Shown: positions 17,413 through 26,687, counted from the first letter of the stretch. The stretch: DNA of 64,000 bases from Atlantibacter subterraneus (GCF_027853245.1 NZ_JAPTZM010000001.1); one strand, 5' to 3'. Translations and numbers: made by a program. Notes: generated from the letters alone by a model not told the origin.

Positions 17413-18942
17413 CTAAGTCCGGGACGCTTTAAGCCCCAAACGTTTCGCAAGCCGGTGCAAATTCGCCACGTCAATGTCCAGCGCCCGGGCGCAGGCGGCC
17501 CAGTTATTGTTGGTTTGCGCCAGGGTGCGGCGAATAAGCTGGCTCTGAAACGCATCGGTCGCGCTACGCAGCGCCAGATTTTCTTCCGGGAGTTCCACAG
17601 GCTGCACGGGTGAGCTTTCCAGGCCCGGCGTGAGCGCGAAATGGCTGGCTTCGAGGATCAGTTCATCGCTGTTTTGCGTGGCGCCCGCCAGTAAAATCGC
17701 CCGGTGGATCGCGTGTTCCAGCTCTCGCACGTTGCCCGGCCAGTCGTAAGCGCGGATATGCGCCAGCGCGCTGGCGCTCAGCACCACGCTGCCCAACCCC
17801 AGCCGCGCCCTGGACTGCTCGCAGAAGAAACCCGCCAGTACCACTTTGTCGTCGCCGCGCTCGCGTAAGGCCGGAACCACCAGCGGGAACACGCTGAGCC
17901 GATGATACAGGTCGGCACGAAAGCGCCCTTCCATCACCTCCTCTTTCAGGTCACGGTTAGTGGCTGCTAACACGCGCACGTCAACCCGCAAACTACGATC
18001 GTCGCCGACGCGCTGAATATCGCCATATTGCAACACGCGCAGCAATTTTGCCTGCAACGGCAGGGAAAGCTCACCGATCTCGTCTAAAAACAGCGTACCG
18101 TGATCCGCCATTTCAAACTTCCCGCTGCGGTTGCTGATCGCCCCGGTAAATGCCCCTTTAACGTGGCCGAACAGCTCGCTTTCCGCCACAGATTCTGGCA
18201 GGGCCGCACAGTTAAGATACACCAGCGGATTGGCGGCGCGTGCCGAGCCTTCATGAATAGCGCGCGCCACCAGCTCTTTACCGGTGCCGGTTTCGCCGCT
18301 GATCAGTACGTTAAGATCTGACGGCGCGACAATATCAATTGCCTTTTTTAGCGCCACCATCGGCGCGCACAGGCCGATCATCTCCGTCCCCGAGGCGTTG
18401 CCGGTATGAGCGGCGGTGGCGGCAGGCAGCGGGTTATTTTTTTCCAGCTGTTCGATCAGCAACGCATTATCCAGCGCGCCAGCGGCAAGCACCGCAATCA
18501 GTCGCAGCTCTTCGTCGCTGAAGTTATCGAACTGGGTAGGATCCATGCCGTCGAGGGTAAGCGCGCCGATCAGGGTTTGCCCGGCAAACAGCGGCAGGCC
18601 GATGCAGGCATGGACTTTCAGGCTTTCATGGCCGGGGATCAGGCCGTCATACGGGTCCGGCAGGGTGCTGTCCGCCGGGAAGCGCACAATATCTCCGGCA
18701 CGGGCGATGGCCTCCAGACGCGGATGCTCGTTAAGGGCGAAACGCCTGCCGGGCACGTCCGGGGACAGTCCATCAATCGCCAGCGGGCGGAAATGCTGGG
18801 CTTCATAGCGCAGCAGCGCCGAAGCATCGCACTGCAACACATCCCGTAAGCTGCTGATTAAACGCTGGAAACGATCCTGATGGCTGATGCCCTGTTGAAG
18901 CTGAATGGCAATGGTCGCGAGAAGATTGATGGACAGGCTCAT
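17413..18942 (-). CDS. norR: Nitric-oxide-sensing sigma-54 activator NorR
   Basis: A 509-residue bacterial enhancer-binding protein. The start is set at the ATG at 18942 (MSLSINLL), matching E. coli NorR numbering. The N-terminal GAF domain keeps the proposed mononuclear iron residues Arg75, Asp96, Asp99, His111, Cys113 and Asp131. The AAA+ domain has Walker A GETGTGKE, the sigma-54 contact loop GAFTGA and the Walker B FLDEIG. The C-terminus is a Fis-type HTH (NWAACARALDIDVANLHRLAKRLG). In E. coli NorR activates divergent norVW (NO reductase); here the divergent position is occupied by the 3' end of pptA and no norV or norW is present in the window. NorR sites lie just upstream. Confidence 0.93.
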   Translation of the reverse strand: MSLSINLLATIAIQLQQGISHQDRFQRLISSLRDVLQCDASALLRYEAQHFRPLAIDGLSPDVPGRRFALNEHPRLEAIARAGDIVRFPADSTLPDPYDGLIPGHESLKVHACIGLPLFAGQTLIGALTLDGMDPTQFDNFSDEELRLIAVLAAGALDNALLIEQLEKNNPLPAATAAHTGNASGTEMIGLCAPMVALKKAIDIVAPSDLNVLISGETGTGKELVARAIHEGSARAANPLVYLNCAALPESVAESELFGHVKGAFTGAISNRSGKFEMADHGTLFLDEIGELSLPLQAKLLRVLQYGDIQRVGDDRSLRVDVRVLAATNRDLKEEVMEGRFRADLYHRLSVFPLVVPALRERGDDKVVLAGFFCEQSRARLGLGSVVLSASALAHIRAYDWPGNVRELEHAIHRAILLAGATQNSDELILEASHFALTPGLESSPVQPVELPEENLALRSATDAFQSQLIRRTLAQTNNNWAACARALDIDVANLHRLAKRLGLKASRT

Positions 18943-18961
18943 AGCGGGCGCCTCATAGATA

Positions 18962-18991
18962 GTCATTATGACTGCATTTTGTCATATTGAC
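18962..18991. promoter_or_regulatory. Two NorR enhancer sites
   Basis: GTCATTATGAC at 18962-18972 and GTCATATTGAC at 18981-18991 both fit the NorR core GT-N7-AC and are inverted repeats GTCA-N3-TGAC, 19 bases apart centre to centre. They lie 20-50 bases upstream of the norR start. E. coli has three such sites between norR and norVW. Here they can serve autoregulation, or they are what is left of the norV control region. Confidence 0.75.
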
Positions 18992-19043
18992 CGCAGTTAT
19001 AAAAGGCGCGAAAAATTGCCCACCACGGCGGGCAATCTCTTTA

Positions 19044-19274
19044 CTACATACTGTAACCGGGTTTCTTCGCCAGAGTATCCAGATTCGGCGCGATTTCGGT
19101 ATCCCATACCTGCGCTTTCCAGTTATCCGGCTGGACCTGTTCCAGCGCCACGCTCACCGAGGTCGGTTTGCTGTCGAGATGTTTCATCACCACGTTAGCG
19201 ATATCGTCGGCAAACGCCTGGCGCTGCTCTTCGGTTAAGTCACGTGGGAAAAATTTAATATCTACATGCGGCAT
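19044..19274 (-). CDS. pptA: 4-oxalocrotonate tautomerase family protein PptA
   Basis: A 76-residue tautomerase matching E. coli PptA (YdcE, 77 residues). The start is the ATG at 19274 (MPHVDIKFFPR), preceded by AGGAG; this places the catalytic proline at position 2, which becomes the N-terminal Pro1 after methionine removal. Family members catalyse keto-enol tautomerisation of small substrates such as phenylpyruvate; the physiological substrate is not known. The C-terminus KKPGYSM matches E. coli. It is upstream of norR on the same strand, 101 bases away. Confidence 0.92.
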   Translation of the reverse strand: MPHVDIKFFPRDLTEEQRQAFADDIANVVMKHLDSKPTSVSVALEQVQPDNWKAQVWDTEIAPNLDTLAKKPGYSM

Positions 19275-19323
19275 GGGAACACTCCTGAGGAAAGGGAACA
19301 ATCATCCTGCCCTGTTTTATCCG

Positions 19324-19941
19324 CTATGACAAAAGCTTATTTGCCCGCAACACGTGCTGTAACTCGGGCCGCTCACAGACCCGGTCGGCCAGCGCGTTAA
19401 GCTTCGGCGTCTCGGCGGCGAACCAGTCCGGGCGTGGCCGCCAGATGCGGATCGCCGGCCAGTAGGCGTCAATCAGCGTCAGCCGCTCGCCAAAGGCGTA
19501 AGGCGCGTGATGCAGTTGGGTTTCCAGCCAGCGCCACAGCGTTTCGCGATAGCGGTTGGTGCTGTCGGTCAGCGACGCCGGGCTTTCCGTCACCCAACGC
19601 TCCGGATAATCGCCATAGGTAAAGGTGGGATAGACGTTCGCCACCAGCCAGACCAGCAGCCGCCAGAACTGTTGACGCGGTTTACTGCCCGGCTCCGGCG
19701 CAAATTGCGGATGCCGGTCCAGCAGCCACAGGGCGATGGCGGCGCTTTCGGTCATGATTTCACCGTCGTCCAGCTCCAGTGTCGGCACCTGGCACAGCGG
19801 ATTTAACCGCGCAAGCCTGTCCCGCTGCGGGCCGGGCTGGTCGAAGCCCTCAATATTAATAAACTGGTAAGGTTCCCCCACCATCGTCAGCATGATTTCA
19901 CTGATTGCCGAGCCCCAGCCCGGCGCGCCGTAAAGCTTCAT
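19324..19941 (-). CDS. yncG: Glutathione S-transferase-like protein YncG
   Basis: A 205-residue GST-family protein, the same length as E. coli YncG. The start ATG at 19941 has a strong AGGAGG five bases upstream; a GTG two codons earlier is less likely. The N-terminal thioredoxin fold has LYGAPGWGSAISEIMLTMVG, the cis-proline region LCQVPTLELDDGEIMTES that binds glutathione, and the C-terminal helical domain ends with LIDAYWPAIRIWRPRP. Its substrate is unknown. It sits next to ansP as in E. coli. Confidence 0.88.
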   Translation of the reverse strand: MKLYGAPGWGSAISEIMLTMVGEPYQFINIEGFDQPGPQRDRLARLNPLCQVPTLELDDGEIMTESAAIALWLLDRHPQFAPEPGSKPRQQFWRLLVWLVANVYPTFTYGDYPERWVTESPASLTDSTNRYRETLWRWLETQLHHAPYAFGERLTLIDAYWPAIRIWRPRPDWFAAETPKLNALADRVCERPELQHVLRANKLLS

Positions 19942-20202
19942 CGTCACCTCCTGAGTTTTCTTTCAGTGTAATAACTATTAAGACATTTACCCGGATGATT
20001 GCTCTGCCCTGAAACGAGTCAGTGGTGGGATCTATCAGGTTATTCTCACTTTTTCGCGTTTTTTAATCTTCGTCACGCTTAGCCCACTGCGCGGATTTGC
20101 CGCCACGCTGAATTCCGGTAGGATGCTGCGCCGGAAAGTCGCCTCACCCAAAACATAACAGAGGCATCGACAACTTTTTTCAGGACAGGAACACAGGAAA
20201 AC

Positions 20203-21696
20203 ATGACCACCAACAAAGATCATGCGGCCGAACATCGGGCCGCCAAACGACGCTGGCTCAATTCCCATGAAGAGGGCTACCACAAAGCGATGGGCAACCG
20301 TCAGCTCCAGATGATCGCCATCGGCGGCGCTATCGGCACCGGGCTGTTTTTAGGCGCGGGCGCGCGTTTGCAGATGGCCGGGCCGTCGCTGGCGCTGGTT
20401 TATCTGGTATGCGGGATTTTCTCGTTTTTCATTTTGCGCGCGCTGGGCGAACTGGTCCTGCATCGCCCTTCCAGCGGCAGCTTTGTCTCTTACGCGCGCG
20501 AGTTTCTCGGCGAGAAAGCGGCGTTCGTGGCGGGCTGGATGTATTTCATTAACTGGGCGATGACCGGTATCGTCGATATCACCGCGGTTGCGCTGTATAT
20601 GCACTACTGGGGCGCGTTCGGCGATGTTCCGCAGTGGGTATTCGCGCTGGCGGCGCTGGCGATTGTCGGCACCATGAACATGATCGGCGTTAAGTGGTTC
20701 GCCGAAATGGAGTTCTGGTTCGCGCTGGTTAAAGTACTGGCGATTGTGGCGTTTCTGGTGGTGGGTACGATTTTTCTCGGCACCGGCAAACCGCTGGACG
20801 GCAATGCCACCGGCTTTCATTTGATCACCGATAATGGCGGCTTCTTCCCGCACGGCCTGCTGCCCGCGCTGGTGCTGGTGCAGGGCGTGGTGTTTGCCTT
20901 CGCCTCTATCGAACTGGTCGGCACCGCCGCGGGCGAGTGTAAAGATCCGGAAAAAACCGTGCCGAAGGCGATTAACAGTGTGATCTGGCGTATCGGCCTG
21001 TTCTACGTCGGTTCAGTGGTGCTACTGGTGCTGCTGCTGCCGTGGATGGCTTACCAGCCGGGCCAGAGCCCGTTCGTCACCTTCTTCTCTAAGCTCGGCG
21101 TACCGTACATCGGCAGCGTGATGAATATCGTGGTGCTGACGGCGGCGCTCTCCAGCCTCAACTCCGGGCTCTATTCCACGGGCCGTATTCTGCGTTCGAT
21201 GTCGATGGGCGGTTCCGCACCGCGCTTTATGTCGAAGATGAGCAAACAGCAGGTGCCTTACGCCGGCATTCTCGCCACTCTGTGCATCTACGTATTCGGC
21301 GTGGTGCTGAACTATCTGGTACCAAGCCAGGTGTTTGAGATCGTGCTGAATATGGCGTCGCTGGGCATTATCGCCTCCTGGGCATTTATCGTGGTGTGCC
21401 AGATGCGCCTGCGTAAAGCCATCCGCGAAGGCAAAGCTGAGAAAGTCAGCTTCAGAATGCCGGGCGCGCCGGTCACCTCATGGCTGACCCTGCTGTTCCT
21501 GCTTAGCGTGCTGGTGCTGATGGCGTTTGATTACCCGAACGGCACCTGGACAATCGGCTCGATTCCGGTGTTGTGCCTGCTGCTGATCGCTGGCTGGTAC
21601 GCGGTTCGCAAGCGTGTGAATGAGATTCACAGCACTGCGCCCGTTGAACCCCACGCCGAGGCCGGGCAGCCGCTGGTCGAACATCTCTCCCGTTAA
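20203..21696 (+). CDS. ansP: L-asparagine permease AnsP
   Basis: A 497-residue inner-membrane amino acid transporter of the APC/AAT family with about 12 helices, importing L-asparagine by proton symport. Family marks: HKAMGNRQLQMIAIGGAIGT and GLFLGAG in helix 1, the GAFVAGWMYFINWAMTGIVD-type segment around helix 3, and the consensus ECKDPEKTVPKAINSV loop. The ATG follows AGGA. It matches E. coli AnsP (499 residues) and stands beside yncG as in that genome. A strong terminator follows at 21706. Confidence 0.93.
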   Translation: MTTNKDHAAEHRAAKRRWLNSHEEGYHKAMGNRQLQMIAIGGAIGTGLFLGAGARLQMAGPSLALVYLVCGIFSFFILRALGELVLHRPSSGSFVSYAREFLGEKAAFVAGWMYFINWAMTGIVDITAVALYMHYWGAFGDVPQWVFALAALAIVGTMNMIGVKWFAEMEFWFALVKVLAIVAFLVVGTIFLGTGKPLDGNATGFHLITDNGGFFPHGLLPALVLVQGVVFAFASIELVGTAAGECKDPEKTVPKAINSVIWRIGLFYVGSVVLLVLLLPWMAYQPGQSPFVTFFSKLGVPYIGSVMNIVVLTAALSSLNSGLYSTGRILRSMSMGGSAPRFMSKMSKQQVPYAGILATLCIYVFGVVLNYLVPSQVFEIVLNMASLGIIASWAFIVVCQMRLRKAIREGKAEKVSFRMPGAPVTSWLTLLFLLSVLVLMAFDYPNGTWTIGSIPVLCLLLIAGWYAVRKRVNEIHSTAPVEPHAEAGQPLVEHLSR

Positions 21697-21705
21697 TCCG
21701 CATCA

Positions 21706-21731
21706 CGCCGGGGCTCGCCCCGGCGTTTTTG
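21706..21731 (+). terminator. Rho-independent terminator of ansP
   Basis: A perfect nine-pair stem CGCCGGGGC / GCCCCGGCG with a two-base loop, ending at 21725 and followed by five T residues. It lies ten bases after the ansP stop. Confidence 0.9.
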
Positions 21732-21836
21732 TTTCCCGTTGAAATCCTCGCAAAAAGCGCTAATTTTCATTGCCTGACCTCGGGGTTCTGGGCAACGATA
21801 GCAGCATTATTTTAATAACGTATTCAGGAGGAATCG

Positions 21837-22883
21837 ATGAGACCATTTGGGGTATCGATAACTGCATTAGCGCTGTGCGCCACAAGCACCGGGGTTTTGG
21901 CAGCGGATGGCGTAGCGTTTAGCCATAAGAACTGGGAAGTGGTCTGTGATAACACCCTCACCTGCCGCGCGGCGGGCTATGGTCCGGAAGAAGGCAGCGG
22001 CGGCTCGGTGCTGCTTACCCGTGAAGCGGGCCCCGGTACGGCGGTACAGGGGCGCGTGATGCTGGCGGATATTGAAGAAAACGATTCCCCGGAGACCGTC
22101 GAATTAACGCTGTTTATCGATAATCAGACGATGGGAACAGTCGCTCCCGGCCCGGACGGCGACTGGGAGCTCACCCAACAGCAAACCGATGCCCTGATCG
22201 GCGCGGTAAAAGGCAGCGGCGTCGCGGAGTTTCGCGGCGGCAAAGCGCCGTTTATCCTCTCCGGCGAGGGCGCGAACGCGGTATTGCTGAAAATGGACGA
22301 TGTGCAAAAACGCGTTAATACCCCTGCGGCGCTGATTAAAAAAGGCAACAAGCCGGAAAACAGCGTGCCTGCCGCCCCGGCGATGCCGGTGATTGTGGCA
22401 GCGGCTACGCTGGACGCAGCGGAAAAGCCGCTGGATGAAGCGCAAACCGCTGTCATTCGCCCTCTGCTGCAGGCCAGCGTCAGCGCGGATGATTGCGAAC
22501 GGCTCTATCCCAATGAGGAAAACGCGCCTGAAGCCATTTCACTCACGCCGCTGGATGACAAACACGTGTTGCTTTCTACCCTGTGCTGGCGCGCCGCCTA
22601 TAACGAAGGCTACGGCTACTGGGTGATGGACGCGGCACTGAAAGGCAAACCGGAAATAGTGACCAATTCCGGCACCAGCTATGTGAAAGGGATTATCGAT
22701 ATGGCGCAGAAAGGCCGGGGTCTGGGTGACTGTTGGGGTAATGAAAGCTGGGTGTGGGACGGTAAAACCTTCCAGCTCAGCAGCAGCTACACCACCGGCA
22801 TGTGTCGCTATTTACGCGCTGGCGGCACCTGGGTTCTGCCCACTTTCGTGACTGACGTTAAAAAAGCCGATAACGCCCTCTAA
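21837..22883 (+). CDS. DUF1176 periplasmic protein
   Basis: A 348-residue exported protein of the DUF1176 family. The ATG has AGGAGGA upstream. Residues 1-22 (MRPFGVSITALALCATSTGV and the following LAADG) are a signal peptide cut near the two alanines. Early conserved features are WEVVCDNTLTCRAAGYG with paired cysteines; late ones are GLGDCWGNESWVWDGKTFQL and GMCRYLRAGGTW, where further cysteines may form disulphides. Function is unknown. It is monocistronic between ansP and the MscS-type gene. Confidence 0.85.
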   Translation: MRPFGVSITALALCATSTGVLAADGVAFSHKNWEVVCDNTLTCRAAGYGPEEGSGGSVLLTREAGPGTAVQGRVMLADIEENDSPETVELTLFIDNQTMGTVAPGPDGDWELTQQQTDALIGAVKGSGVAEFRGGKAPFILSGEGANAVLLKMDDVQKRVNTPAALIKKGNKPENSVPAAPAMPVIVAAATLDAAEKPLDEAQTAVIRPLLQASVSADDCERLYPNEENAPEAISLTPLDDKHVLLSTLCWRAAYNEGYGYWVMDAALKGKPEIVTNSGTSYVKGIIDMAQKGRGLGDCWGNESWVWDGKTFQLSSSYTTGMCRYLRAGGTWVLPTFVTDVKKADNAL

Positions 22884-22892
22884 CCTTGCTGT

Positions 22893-22920
22893 GCGGGCGC
22901 GGTTCCTCCGCCGCGCCCGC
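22893..22920 (+). terminator. GC-rich hairpin after the DUF1176 gene
   Basis: Perfect ten-pair stem GCGGGCGCGG / CCGCGCCCGC around an eight-base loop, ten bases after the stop. There is no T tract, so it may act as an mRNA 3'-end stabiliser rather than an intrinsic terminator. Confidence 0.5.
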
Positions 22921-23013
22921 CGCTCTGCGAATCTTCCCAGAAATCCCCTGTCACCTGACCCACCGCACAGGCTGTCTATACTTGGTGCTCATGCCTGATT
23001 TATGGGAGGAGAA

Positions 23014-24114
23014 ATGGCGTATCTGGCACAACTTAATTTCGTCACCGTTTTAATGTCGACGGCGTTCTGGATCAACCTGGCTATCGTCGTGGCCGTCACG
23101 CTGATTGTTTACTGGATCATTAACCGGCTACTGGCTTTCGCCTATAAAACCATTCAAAACTGGCGTAACGGCCATCCCGGCAGCGGCGATCTGCGGTTTA
23201 TCATTTTCGATATGCTGCAAAAAACCAGCAAAATCCTGATCCTGGTGACCGCCTTTCTGTTCAGCCTGCGTTTCGCCGCCCTGCCGGACCGGCTGTTTTC
23301 AACTATTTCCCAGGCCTGGTTCCTGGTGATTGCTATCCAGATGGCCATCTGGCTGGACCAGGGCGTCCAGTCCTGGATGCGCCATTTGCTGCGCGCCCCT
23401 GACGTCAACCGCAACCCGGTGACGCTGGTGATCCTCGGGATGATCCTGCGGGTGCTGGTGTGGTCAATGATGTTTCTGTCGATACTGGCAAACGCCGGCG
23501 TTGATATCACCGCGCTGGTCGCAAGCCTGGGGGTGGGCGGTATCGCCATCGCCCTGGCGGTACAAACCGTATTGAGCGACGTGTTCGCCTCGCTGTCGAT
23601 TGGCTTTGATAAGCCATTTGAAATCGGCGATTTCGTGGTGTTTAACGATGTGGCGGGCAATATTGAGCATATCGGCCTGAAAACTACCCGTATCCGTAGC
23701 CTGAGTGGCGAGCAGATTGTCTGCGCCAACGCCAATCTGCTCCAGCAGACCATCCACAACTACAAGCGGATGCAGACCCGCCGCATTGTGTTTACCTTTG
23801 GCGTCGCCAGTACCACCCCGCCGGAAAAGCTGCGCATTATCGGCGACATGGTGAAAGAGATTATTAACGACGTTGGTAATACCCGCTTCGACCGCGCCCA
23901 CTTTCTGTCATTCGATCAGGATCGGCTGACGTTTGAAGTGGTCCATATCGTGGCGACCGCCGACTATAACAAGTACATGGATATCCAGCAGGAGATTAAC
24001 ATTCGTATCATTGAACAGTTGAATGACAATGATATCGAACTGGCGCTGCCAAGCCTGGTGATGCGCGCGCCGGTACAGGTCAAACGCGCCGCTCCGGCGC
24101 AGAACGCGGCCTAA
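23014..24114 (+). CDS. MscS-family small-conductance mechanosensitive channel
   Basis: A 366-residue inner-membrane channel of the MscS family. The start is the ATG at 23014 (MAYLAQLNF) after GGAGGA. There are about five hydrophobic helices; the pore-lining TM3 is seen in LVASLGVGGIAIALAVQTVL with the alternating Gly/Ala pattern. It is followed by the cytoplasmic beta domain (FDKPFEIGDFVVFNDVAGNI, TRIRSLSGEQIVCANANLLQ). It would release solutes during hypo-osmotic shock. It has more TM segments than MscS (286 residues) and is nearer YnaI-type homologues in size. Confidence 0.88.
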   Translation: MAYLAQLNFVTVLMSTAFWINLAIVVAVTLIVYWIINRLLAFAYKTIQNWRNGHPGSGDLRFIIFDMLQKTSKILILVTAFLFSLRFAALPDRLFSTISQAWFLVIAIQMAIWLDQGVQSWMRHLLRAPDVNRNPVTLVILGMILRVLVWSMMFLSILANAGVDITALVASLGVGGIAIALAVQTVLSDVFASLSIGFDKPFEIGDFVVFNDVAGNIEHIGLKTTRIRSLSGEQIVCANANLLQQTIHNYKRMQTRRIVFTFGVASTTPPEKLRIIGDMVKEIINDVGNTRFDRAHFLSFDQDRLTFEVVHIVATADYNKYMDIQQEINIRIIEQLNDNDIELALPSLVMRAPVQVKRAAPAQNAA

Positions 24115-24124
24115 GCACTGGCTC

Positions 24125-24152
24125 ACGCCGCCTGGATACCGGGCGGCGTTTT
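24125..24152 (+). terminator. Rho-independent terminator after the MscS-type gene
   Basis: Stem ACGCCGCC / GGCGGCGT (24125-24132 and 24142-24149) with a nine-base loop followed by a run of four T, about ten bases after the stop. Confidence 0.8.
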
Positions 24153-24234
24153 CCCCCTCTATCCGCTGTTGTTGCAGCTTGTCGTTTCGTCTTATCAATG
24201 CTAAGCGTTAGATAAAAAAATTTTAAGGATCGTT

Positions 24235-25368
24235 ATGACGACTCAACGTTTAGGGCAAGCGGTAGTCATTGGCGCGGTAATGATTTTTGGCCTGACCTAT
24301 GGCCTGAGCGCGCCCCTTATTTCTTTACGTCTGCATACCGAAGGCTATGACGAGTGGTTTATCGGCCTTAACGCCGCCATGCATGCCGTGGGCGTGTTTG
24401 CCGTGGCTCCGTTTCTTCCGGCGCTGTGTCAGCGCTACACCCCTGGCGCGCTAATCACCCGTTCGCTGTTCGCAATCCTGGTTTTGCTGTGCCTGTTTCC
24501 GTTCGTGCCGCTACTCGGCTGGTTTGCGCTGCGCTTTTTACTGGGCGTATTCAGCGAAATCATTCTGGTGGTCACCGAAACCTGGCTGAACCACACCACC
24601 GTCGAGCAGGCACGGGCCAAAACCCTCGCCTGGTATACCGCCAGCCTGTCGCTGGGCTACGCCATCGGGCCGCTGTTGCTGCTGATTGCGCCAGGCGATA
24701 TTCCGTTTTACCTCGGCGGCGGCCTGGCGCTGCTCAGCGCACTGATCCTCTGGACCAGCGCCCCGCCCAGCCCGCCGCTGGCGGAAGATAAAGTCAGCGG
24801 GATTTTGCGCTACGTCTGGATGGCACCGCTGGCGATGGCGGCCACCGCGCTGAATGCCGCGCTGGAAGCCGCCGGGCTGAATCTGCTGGTGGTGTACGCC
24901 ATGCAAATGGGCTGGAGCGAACAGGCGGCCACCGAATTGCTGGCGGTCCTGATGGTCGGCGCGATTGTGCTGCAACTGCCGGTGGGCTGGCTGGCGGATA
25001 AATACGATCGCCATAAGCTACTGCTGGGCTGCGCCGCGCTGTCTACCGTCGGCGCACTGCTGTGGCCGCTGGCGCTGAACGTGCCGTTCCTCGCCTGGCT
25101 GCTGATGTTTTTCTGGGGCGGCGTGTTTGTCGCCATCTATACGCTGATTATCACTCAGGTGGGATCGCGCTTTACCGGCGTGCATCTGGCGGGCGTTTAC
25201 GCGGCGATGTCGATTATGTGGGGCGTTGGGGCATTAATTGGCCCGAGCCTCGGCGGGATCGCCATGAGCGCTTTTACCCACGGCCTGCCGTATCTGGCGG
25301 CGCTGCTGTGCGGGCTGTTTTTTCTCTGGGCACTGAGGGTACACAAAAGTGAAAACGGTGGGGCCTGA
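24235..25368 (+). CDS. MFS transporter, YcaD-like
   Basis: A 377-residue inner-membrane protein with 12 predicted helices of the major facilitator superfamily, resembling YcaD-type putative transporters. The ATG has AAGGA upstream. Helix 4-5 contains RFLLGVFSEIILVVTETWLN, a signature of this subgroup, and the loop LADKYDRHKLL follows helix 8. No substrate is known. It is encoded alone and converges on yncE with a 14-base gap holding a shared hairpin. Confidence 0.82.
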   Translation: MTTQRLGQAVVIGAVMIFGLTYGLSAPLISLRLHTEGYDEWFIGLNAAMHAVGVFAVAPFLPALCQRYTPGALITRSLFAILVLLCLFPFVPLLGWFALRFLLGVFSEIILVVTETWLNHTTVEQARAKTLAWYTASLSLGYAIGPLLLLIAPGDIPFYLGGGLALLSALILWTSAPPSPPLAEDKVSGILRYVWMAPLAMAATALNAALEAAGLNLLVVYAMQMGWSEQAATELLAVLMVGAIVLQLPVGWLADKYDRHKLLLGCAALSTVGALLWPLALNVPFLAWLLMFFWGGVFVAIYTLIITQVGSRFTGVHLAGVYAAMSIMWGVGALIGPSLGGIAMSAFTHGLPYLAALLCGLFFLWALRVHKSENGGA

Positions 25369-25375
25369 CCCCACC
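25357..25375 (-). terminator. Hairpin between convergent MFS gene and yncE
   Basis: Stem GGTGGGG / CCCCACC with a five-base loop that contains the MFS stop codon. On the minus strand it is followed by GTTTT, so it fits a terminator for yncE, and its stem overlaps the end of the opposing gene. Confidence 0.7.
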
Positions 25376-25382
25376 GCCTGGC

Positions 25383-26441
25383 TTACAGGGCGATGCGGAT
25401 CACATCGTCCGGGCTGGTGGCTTCCTGCTTGCGGCTGGAAGGCTGTTTGACGCTGACGTACAGCGTTTTACCGTCCGGTGACAGCGCCAGGCTGTTGGGA
25501 TGAACCGGGGTGTCGATGGTTTTCACCACTTTGTAGCTTTTCGCGTCGATCACGCTTACCGTGCCCGCCTGACGATGGGTCACGTAGGCTTCATTGCGCG
25601 CCGGGTTAAACAGCACCGCCAGTGACGCAGGCGCATCGATTTTCGCCAGCACGTTTCCGTCGCGGGTATCTACCGCCAGCACCTGCGGCTGTTTGGAATC
25701 GGTGATAAACGCGCGGTGGTTCGCCGGGTCCAGGCTGATGTTCAGGAAGAAGTGCTCTTTCCCGTCATCCAGCACTTTCTTACGCAGCACCTGCTTGTTG
25801 TTGGTGGTATCGAAGGCGATCAGCTCGCCGTCGGCGTTGGTGGTGTAAACCCGTTTCGCGTCGCTATCCAGCGCCAGCCCGGTGCTGAATTTGCCGGTGC
25901 CGGTCAGCGTGGTGCGCAGCTTCATGGTCGCGCCGTCAATCACCCAAATCACGCTGTCTTCGCTCAGTCCGGTGACATAAACGGTATTGGTGGCTTCATC
26001 TACCACCAGTTGGCGGGTGTGCATCGGCTTAACCGTTTCGCTGCGCTGGCGGTTATCCAGCACGATGCGGCCTTTTACTTCACCGGTTTTGGCGTCAATT
26101 GCCGTCACCGCGCTGTTCACGGTGTTGCCGAACCACAGGGTATCGGTTTTGGTGTTAATGGCGGCACCAAACGGCTTGAGATCGTTGTGAATGCGCTGTT
26201 TCACTTCCAGAGTGGCCGGGTCGAGTTTATAGACCACACCGCCTTTATCCAGCGAACGACTCTGGGACGTCGCTACATACAGCGCCTGCTCTGCCGGACT
26301 GTAGGCCATTTCATACGCCCCCTTGTCGACTGGCTTACGCAGCAGTTCATCTGCGGCGTGGCTGGTGAACGTGGCGAACGATGTGCTAAACAGCAGCGCG
26401 CCGAGCAGTGCGCGGCGTGCAGACAGATGACGAAATTCCAT
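25383..26441 (-). CDS. yncE: Periplasmic beta-propeller protein YncE
   Basis: A 352-residue protein matching E. coli YncE (353). The start is the ATG at 26441 (MEFRHLSARR) with GGGAG upstream; the open frame extends 50 codons further but without a site. A signal peptide ends at SHAAD. The body is a seven-bladed propeller with YVTN-type repeats (NTVYVTGLSEDSVIWVID, NEAYVTHRQAGTVSVIDAKS, PDGKTLYVSVKQPS). E. coli YncE is periplasmic and its expression is repressed by Fur. It is divergent from yncD with a Fur box between them, suggesting a joint role with the TonB-dependent receptor. Confidence 0.93.
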   Translation of the reverse strand: MEFRHLSARRALLGALLFSTSFATFTSHAADELLRKPVDKGAYEMAYSPAEQALYVATSQSRSLDKGGVVYKLDPATLEVKQRIHNDLKPFGAAINTKTDTLWFGNTVNSAVTAIDAKTGEVKGRIVLDNRQRSETVKPMHTRQLVVDEATNTVYVTGLSEDSVIWVIDGATMKLRTTLTGTGKFSTGLALDSDAKRVYTTNADGELIAFDTTNNKQVLRKKVLDDGKEHFFLNISLDPANHRAFITDSKQPQVLAVDTRDGNVLAKIDAPASLAVLFNPARNEAYVTHRQAGTVSVIDAKSYKVVKTIDTPVHPNSLALSPDGKTLYVSVKQPSSRKQEATSPDDVIRIAL

Positions 26442-26525
26442 AACAACTCCCTTTTTACGTAGAAATGGCGGCGTCACATTGCATCCAGAAAAGCGGCCAT
26501 GATTTTTCACGGCTCTGAGTTTGGT

Positions 26526-26544
26526 GAGAATAATAATCATTATT
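26526..26544. promoter_or_regulatory. Fur box between yncE and yncD
   Basis: GAGAATAATAATCATTATT matches 16 of 19 positions of the Fur consensus GATAATGATAATCATTATC. It lies 85 bases upstream of yncE and 143 upstream of yncD. Iron-dependent repression of yncE is known in E. coli; control of yncD from the same site is possible. Confidence 0.8.
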
Positions 26545-26687
26545 TTTACAAAAAGGGAACAATTTTGCGTAACTGCCTGGCATTTGCCCACTACACTTCA
26601 ATTGTTAACGATAAGTGCTGTTAATGTTTTCAACTTATTTACAAATAACCTAACATTTTGGCGCATTTACTTTTAATTGGTTAAGGC

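Noticed and set aside
19000..19025. Sigma-54 promoter downstream of the NorR sites
   Set aside because: A GG ... GC pair is present, but the spacing is 11 rather than 10 and the flanks are poor, so it is not reported as a promoter.
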